Origin: Methylobacter sp. | GTDB lineage: Bacteria > Pseudomonadota > Gammaproteobacteria > Methylococcales > Methylomonadaceae | Length of the DNA: 36,764 nucleotides | Direction of reading: 5' to 3' | Assembly: GCA_030653985.1 (NCBI GenBank) | Contig: JAURYJ010000076.1 | Location: 1-36,764, forward strand | Shown here: positions 32,501-36,764 of the stretch, one piece after another | How positions within the stretch are numbered: position 1 is the first letter of the stretch | Layout of the letters: every line of letters starts with the position of its first letter | The notes under the pieces: generated by a model | The model's database searches: none | What the model saw: only the letters and a program-made list of their open reading frames with translations | What the model was told of the DNA's origin: nothing | Program-made: the position numbers and the translations under genes

Positions 32501-33324
32501 AAATCACCGGACGGGATCATACCCATCTGGCAAGACCGCGCGAAGACGACAAAATCCGTTTCCGTGACGTACAGGCGCAGCCGCGTAAGATCATCTCGTC
32601 GCCGACCTGGAGCGGCGTTGAATCCGAGCAGGTCTGTTACAACGCCTGCTACACCAATGTCCACGAGCGGATTCCCTGGCGCACGCTGACCGGCCGCCAG
32701 CAGTTTTACCAGGATCATTCTTGGATGCGGGCGTTCGGCGAGACTTTGTGCGTCTATAAACCGCCGGTAGATACTCGCTCCATTACGCCGATTCTGGGAC
32801 AAAAGCCCAACGGCAATGACGAGATTGTGTTGAATTTTTTAACGCCTCATCAAAAATGGGGCATACACAGCACGTATACCGATAATCTGTTGATGCTGAC
32901 CTTGTCGCGCGGCGGGCCGATTGTATGGATGGGCGAAATCGATGCGGCGAAAGTCGGCATCAAGGATAACGACTGGATAGAAGCCTTTAATGTCAACGGT
33001 GCGCTGGTCGCCAGGGCGGTCGTCAGTCAGCGTGTTCCCGAAGGCATGTGCATGATGTATCACGCCCAGGAAAAAACAGTCAACATGCCGGGTTCGGAAA
33101 TGACCGGTGGGCGCGGCGGTATTCATAACTCGGTGACCCGGGCGACGCTTAAACCCACGCATATGATCGGCGGTTACGCCCAATTAAGTTACGGCTTTAA
33201 CTATTACGGCACGGTCGGTTCCAATCGGGACGAGTTTGTGATTATCCGCAAAATGAGCAAAGTGGATTGGCTCGAAGAACCCCATCAAGATGGTCAAGCT
33301 GCGAATCAGCAGGAGGAAGTGTAA
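29575..33324 (+). CDS. narG: Respiratory nitrate reductase alpha subunit
   Basis: A 1249-residue molybdopterin enzyme that reduces nitrate to nitrite on the cytosolic face of the inner membrane. The FS0 cluster ligands His50, Cys54, Cys58 and Cys93 are spaced as in E. coli NarG. Family blocks such as [20 protein letters not shown] and [15 protein letters not shown] are intact. Start ATG at 29575 is supported by AGGTGA five bases before; the in-frame GTG at 29566 is part of that site. Its stop overlaps the narH start by one base. It has no twin-arginine export signal, as expected of the membrane-bound cytosolic form. Confidence 0.97.
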   Translation: [1249 protein letters not shown]

Positions 33325-34910
33325 TGACTAATCTCAGAAAAGGATCGCGCAATATTCGCGCACAAATAGGTATGGTGTTGAATCTGGACAAGTGTATCGG
33401 CTGTCACACTTGCTCGGTTACCTGCAAAAACGTCTGGACTTCGCGTAAGGGGGTCGAATATGCGTGGTTTAATAATGTCGAAACCAAGCCTGGCGTCGGT
33501 TTTCCGCAGCAGTGGGAAAACCAGGACAAATGGAACGGCGGCTGGGTACGCAAAATCAACGGCAAGATAGAACCGCGCCAAGGCGGCAAGCACATGATCT
33601 TGCGTAACATTTTCGGCAACCCGGATCTGCCGTCAATCGACGATTATTACGAGCCGTTCGATTTCGATTACCAGCATTTACACAGCGCCAAAGAATCGAA
33701 AAATCCGCCGACTGCGCGCCCCTATTCGTTGATTACCGGCGAGCGCATGGAAAAAATCGAAGGCGGTCCGAACTGGGAGGAAATTCTGGGCAGCGAATTT
33801 TCATCACGGTCGCGCGACACCAATTTCGACAACATCCAGAAAGACATGTACGGCGAATTTGAAAACACCTTCATGATGTATCTGCCGCGTTTGTGCGAAC
33901 ATTGCCTGAACCCGACCTGTGTTGCGGCCTGTCCCAGCGGCTCGATTTACAAGCGCGAAGAAGACGGCATTGTGTTGATCGACCAGGACAAATGTCGCGG
34001 CTGGCGCATGTGCGTTTCCGCCTGTCCGTACAAAAAAATCTACTACAACTGGGAAACCGGAAAATCGGAAAAATGCACGTTCTGCTATCCGCGCATCGAA
34101 GCCGGGGAGCCAACGGTGTGCTCGGAAACCTGCGTCGGGCGGATTCGTTATTTAGGCGTGTTGCTGTACGACGCCGACCGTATCGAGGAAGCGGCAAGCG
34201 TCGAGAACGAGCAGGACTTGTATCAGCAACAGCTGGATGTGTTTCTCGATCCATTCGATGAGGAAGTGATCGCGGAAGCGCGGGCCGCCGGAATTCCCGA
34301 ATCCTGGCTGACAGCGGCGCAGGAATCGCCGGTTTATAAAATGGCGATAGACTGGAAAGTGGCGTTTCCGCTGCATCCTGAATTTCGCACCTTGCCGATG
34401 GTCTGGTACGTGCCGCCGTTATCGCCGATTCAATCGGCGGCGGAAAACGATCAGATCGGCATGGATGGCGACATTCCCGACGTGCGTTCGTTGCGCATTC
34501 CGGTGCAGTATCTGGCCAACTTGCTGACAGCCGGTAAGGAAGAACCTGTGGTATTGGGTCTGGAGCGGATGCTGGCGATGCGATCCTATATGCGCAGTCT
34601 TACCGTCGATGGCGTGGTTAATACCGAGGTTTTGGAGCGCGTCGGTTTGACCCAGTTGCAGGTTGAAGAAATGTACCGCTACATGGCGATTGCCAATTAC
34701 GAAGACCGTTTTGTGATTCCAAGCAGCCATCGCGAATACGCCAGTTCTACCTTCGATGCTTACGGCGAGCAGGGCGGCTGCGGCTTCAGTTTCGGCAGCG
34801 GCTGTTCTTCGGGCGATACTGAAACCAATCTGTTTGGCGGCAACAGCAAGCCGCAACGTGGCGGCGGTATTCCGATCAAGATTCCGATTAAAGTCGAACC
34901 GGCAAAATAA
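33324..34910 (+). CDS. narH: Respiratory nitrate reductase beta subunit
   Basis: A 528-residue iron-sulfur protein passing electrons from NarI to NarG. Cysteine clusters: CIGCHTCSVTC near the N-terminus, CEHCLNPTCVAACP, CRGWRMCVSACP and CTFCYPR. In CRGWRMC a Trp replaces one Cys, the normal sign of the [3Fe-4S] cluster of NarH. The start is the ATG at 33324 overlapping the narG stop, with AGGAGG upstream; an earlier in-frame start inside narG is rejected. The C-terminal tail is rich in Gly, Ser and Cys (GGCGFSFGSGCSSG). Confidence 0.97.
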   Translation: MTNLRKGSRNIRAQIGMVLNLDKCIGCHTCSVTCKNVWTSRKGVEYAWFNNVETKPGVGFPQQWENQDKWNGGWVRKINGKIEPRQGGKHMILRNIFGNPDLPSIDDYYEPFDFDYQHLHSAKESKNPPTARPYSLITGERMEKIEGGPNWEEILGSEFSSRSRDTNFDNIQKDMYGEFENTFMMYLPRLCEHCLNPTCVAACPSGSIYKREEDGIVLIDQDKCRGWRMCVSACPYKKIYYNWETGKSEKCTFCYPRIEAGEPTVCSETCVGRIRYLGVLLYDADRIEEAASVENEQDLYQQQLDVFLDPFDEEVIAEARAAGIPESWLTAAQESPVYKMAIDWKVAFPLHPEFRTLPMVWYVPPLSPIQSAAENDQIGMDGDIPDVRSLRIPVQYLANLLTAGKEEPVVLGLERMLAMRSYMRSLTVDGVVNTEVLERVGLTQLQVEEMYRYMAIANYEDRFVIPSSHREYASSTFDAYGEQGGCGFSFGSGCSSGDTETNLFGGNSKPQRGGGIPIKIPIKVEPAK

Positions 34911-34944
34911 GGAATAATTATGCGTACTGTCATTAAGTTTATAG

Positions 34945-35003
34945 TGTGGGCGCGAAATTATTCGCGCTTTTTAACCCATTGCGCGAATAAATTCGCGCCC
35001 ACA
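34945..35003. repeat. Nested palindromic repeat, family TGTGGGCGCG, copy C
   Basis: It starts TGTGGGCGCGAAATTATTCG and ends CGAATAAATTCGCGCCCACA, with one base changed between arms. It lies in the 152-base gap between narH and narJ, inside the operon, and could attenuate or protect the mRNA. The preceding bases ACTGTCATTAAGTT resemble the motif in front of copy B. Confidence 0.9.
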
Positions 35004-35062
35004 GCATTCAACCCTAGCTATTTTCGAGCGATGATGGGAATGATACCGCAGCAGGAATTAAC

Positions 35063-35773
35063 ATGAGTCTGATAACACTAAAAGTTCTATCGCTGCTGCT
35101 GAGTTATCCCGAAGCCGAGATGCTGGCAGTATTGGACGAAATGGCGGCGGTCGTCGAGCAGGAAAATCTGTTGCCGGATGACCCTAAAAAATCGGTGCTG
35201 GCGTTGATAGCTTCGTATCGCGGTGTTGATTTGCTGGATATGCAGGAAGATTATGTGGCGCTATTCGACCGGGGACGGTTTTTGTCGCTGCATATTTTCG
35301 AGCATGTCCACGGCGAATCCCGAGACCGGGGGCAGGCCATGGTCAACCTGCTGCAAATGTACGAAGCGCACGGCTTTGAAATGTCCACGCATGAACTGCC
35401 GGATTACATCCCGTTATTTCTGGAGTTTCTGTCGCAACAGGAGCAGGCCGAAGCTGTGCAGCTATTGCACGATGCGATGCCGGTACTCAGCTTGTTGGGC
35501 GCACGGTTAAGCGAACGCGGCAGCGAGTTTCGCGCAGTTTTCGATGCGCTGGCAGGTTTTGCCGGCGAACCCGAAGCGCTGGCGGAAATCCGCCGGCAAG
35601 CGGCGAGCGAAGGCGAGGATGAAACTCTGGTCAATATGGATGAAATCTGGGAAGAAGAAGCCGTCAGTTTTATGGGAGCGGGGGATGCGTGTAAAAGCCA
35701 GGCAGCCGCTGTCAGCCCGATCACCATCACGCCGCGCGATGAATATTTAAAAGCGCAAAATCGTTCTCTTTAA
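35063..35773 (+). CDS. narJ: Nitrate reductase assembly chaperone NarJ
   Basis: A 236-residue cytosolic chaperone (TorD/DmsD-like helical fold) that binds NarG and allows molybdenum cofactor insertion before membrane attachment; it is not part of the final enzyme. The block ALFDRGRFLSLHIFEHVHGE (66-85) is typical. The acidic C-terminal part is variable in the family. ATG at 35063, with GCAGGA eight to nine bases before. It sits between narH and narI. Confidence 0.95.
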   Translation: MSLITLKVLSLLLSYPEAEMLAVLDEMAAVVEQENLLPDDPKKSVLALIASYRGVDLLDMQEDYVALFDRGRFLSLHIFEHVHGESRDRGQAMVNLLQMYEAHGFEMSTHELPDYIPLFLEFLSQQEQAEAVQLLHDAMPVLSLLGARLSERGSEFRAVFDALAGFAGEPEALAEIRRQAASEGEDETLVNMDEIWEEEAVSFMGAGDACKSQAAAVSPITITPRDEYLKAQNRSL

Positions 35774-35786
35774 GAAGGAGTCAATC

Positions 35787-36464
35787 GTGGATTATCTCAA
35801 TACCTTGTTATTCGGTTATTACCCTTATGTCGCCATCAGCGTGTTTTTTATCGGCAGCCTGGCGCGTTACGACCGCGATCAATACACTTGGCGCACCGGT
35901 TCCAGCCAATTTCTGCGCGCCGACGAATTAAGGCTGGGCAGCAATTTATTCCATATCGGCATCCTGTTGCTGTTCGTCGGGCATTTCGTCGGCCTGCTGA
36001 CGCCGCCTGAGGTTTATCATGCCTTAGGCTTGTCGACGTCGGCCAAACAAATCCTGGCTGTGATTGCCGGTGGCGTATTCGGCGGCGTGTGCTTAAAAGG
36101 CATTATCATTTTGATACGCCGTCGCCTGACCGATGCCCGCATTCGCGCTACCAGCAGTCGTATGGATATTTTTATTCTGCTGCTGATCGGCGTACAGCTG
36201 GCATTGGGTTTGCTGACCTTGCCGATTTCACTTTATCATTATGACGGCGCCAATATGTTGCTGCTGTCGGAATGGGCGCAACGCATCGTGACCTTTCGTA
36301 GCGGTGCTGCCGATCAAGTCAGCGAGATCGGTATTATTTTTAAATTGCATTTGTTTTTAGGGCAAACCTTGTTTTTGGTTTTTCCGTTTAGTCGTCTGGT
36401 GCATGTCTGGAGTGTGCCGTTGGGTTACATCACGCGACCTTATCAAGTCGTACGTAAGCGTTAA
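35787..36464 (+). CDS. narI: Respiratory nitrate reductase gamma subunit (cytochrome b)
   Basis: A 225-residue inner-membrane diheme cytochrome b that oxidises quinol at the periplasmic side and feeds NarH. Five membrane helices. Heme-ligand histidines His56, His66, His188 and His206 match the spacing of E. coli NarI. It starts with GTG at 35787, with AAGGAG six to seven bases before. It is the last gene of the nar operon; an intrinsic terminator follows within 90 bases. Confidence 0.96.
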   Translation: MDYLNTLLFGYYPYVAISVFFIGSLARYDRDQYTWRTGSSQFLRADELRLGSNLFHIGILLLFVGHFVGLLTPPEVYHALGLSTSAKQILAVIAGGVFGGVCLKGIIILIRRRLTDARIRATSSRMDIFILLLIGVQLALGLLTLPISLYHYDGANMLLLSEWAQRIVTFRSGAADQVSEIGIIFKLHLFLGQTLFLVFPFSRLVHVWSVPLGYITRPYQVVRKR

Positions 36465-36523
36465 AGAACTGACTGCGTCATCAAGGTGAGCAAAGCATCA
36501 GGCAAATATTAAGGCTTAAAAAA

Positions 36524-36551
36524 AGCGGCTAAAGAAATTAGCCGCTTTTTT
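36524..36551 (+). terminator. Terminator of the nar operon
   Basis: AGCGGCTAA (36524-36532) and TTAGCCGCT (36538-36546) form a nine-base stem followed by TTTTT. A run of A before it makes it potentially bidirectional. Confidence 0.9.
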
Positions 36552-36589
36552 ATTACGAATGAGAACCATAAATCGCTGTTAGTTTATCC

Positions 36590-36764
36590 ATGTGTAGCGT
36601 AAAACCCCGCCGTTCATGGCGGGGATGTAAGCGGCTCAATTTCGTGTTTTCCATAGTATAAAACCTCTATTGTGTTAATATTGAACAGTGCTACCAGAGG
36701 ACGCTATCGGCTCTCTCAATGACGGCAACTTAAGTTTTAAAAGGCTTCAAAAGCACAATCAGCG
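36590..36764 (+). mobile_element. Left end of an IS200/IS605-type element
   Basis: A hairpin CCCCGCC-GTTCAT-GGCGGGG (36605-36624), preceded by AAAA, is the usual form of an IS200/IS605 left end. The next 140 bases have no tnpA or tnpB frame. The last 53 bases equal the window's first 53, so in at least one genomic copy this end continues into the right end seen at 54-247. Confidence 0.6.
36712..36764. repeat. Terminal direct repeat, copy 2 (identical to 1-53)
   Basis: Exact copy of the first 53 bases of the window, in the same orientation. Confidence 0.95.

Noticed and set aside
31729..32802. 357-residue minus-strand ORF
   Set aside because: It lies wholly inside narG in the opposite strand, has no family features and is explained by codon bias of narG.
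33267..33326. Earlier NarH start inside narG
   Set aside because: AGGAGG precedes the ATG at 33324, and NarH proteins begin close to that point.
1..36764. Circular plasmid or phage because both ends share 53 bases
   Set aside because: dnaX, recR, ffs and narGHJI are chromosomal genes, there is no replication gene, and the shared sequence lies in a mobile element.

Overview
The window looks like chromosomal DNA of a gammaproteobacterium of medium GC content, rich in small palindromic repeats. The core block ffs-dnaX-ybaB-recR-hinT, a BepA-type periplasmic protease, a TonB-dependent receptor and a complete respiratory narGHJI operon all fit that group. A relative of the gamma-methanotrophs (Methylococcales) is my guess from gene content and repeat style, but no methane-oxidation gene is present, so that is inference. 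Bases 1-53 are repeated exactly at 36712-36764. Both ends lie in an IS200/IS605-like sequence (right-end hairpin at the start, left-end hairpin at the end), so the contig probably stops inside a multicopy element rather than being a plasmid.

Layout. 1-247: IS605-type right end. 534-2359 (+): an OmpA-domain membrane protein and an ExeA-like ATPase, overlapping by one base. 2622-5730 (-): 4.5S RNA, dnaX, ybaB, recR, hinT. 5933-10072: a divergent three-gene set, with a GNAT/C39-peptidase fusion and an M14-like (DUF2817) peptidase on the minus strand and a RimK-like ATP-grasp ligase with an RLAN-type N-terminus on the plus strand. This is the best candidate for a poorly described system (synthesis, trimming and acylation of an unknown amide-linked product). 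10116-12786 (+): vapBC toxin-antitoxin and a type II restriction-modification pair, the latter visibly AT-richer than its surroundings. 12822-15920 (+): a lone CusA/CzcA-type RND pump, followed by a truncated alpha/beta-hydrolase gene missing from ordinary ORF calls. 16011-16496 (-): coiled-coil protein. 16877-17986 (+): LeuB-like dehydrogenase. 18134-19862 (-): ZIP and GDT1/TMEM165-type metal transporters. 20096-22420 (+): TonB-dependent receptor. 22512-22715 (-): a candidate orphan small RNA with its own promoter and terminator. 22857-24314 (-): BepA-like protease. 24429-26397 (-): a CheY-CheC-diguanylate cyclase operon. 26692-36464 (+): fused NarK1-NarK2 transporter and narGHJI, ending in a strong terminator.

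How they work together. The nar block imports nitrate, exports nitrite and reduces nitrate at the membrane. The CheY-CheC-GGDEF trio looks like a phospho-relay feeding c-di-GMP. The ZIP/GDT1 pair would balance uptake and efflux of divalent metals. Palindromic repeats of several families sit in most intergenic gaps. Two of them supply the stop codons of vapC and the GDT1 gene, two lie within the nar cluster, and one palindromic unit is inserted in frame inside the acetyltransferase domain of the GNAT/C39 protein.
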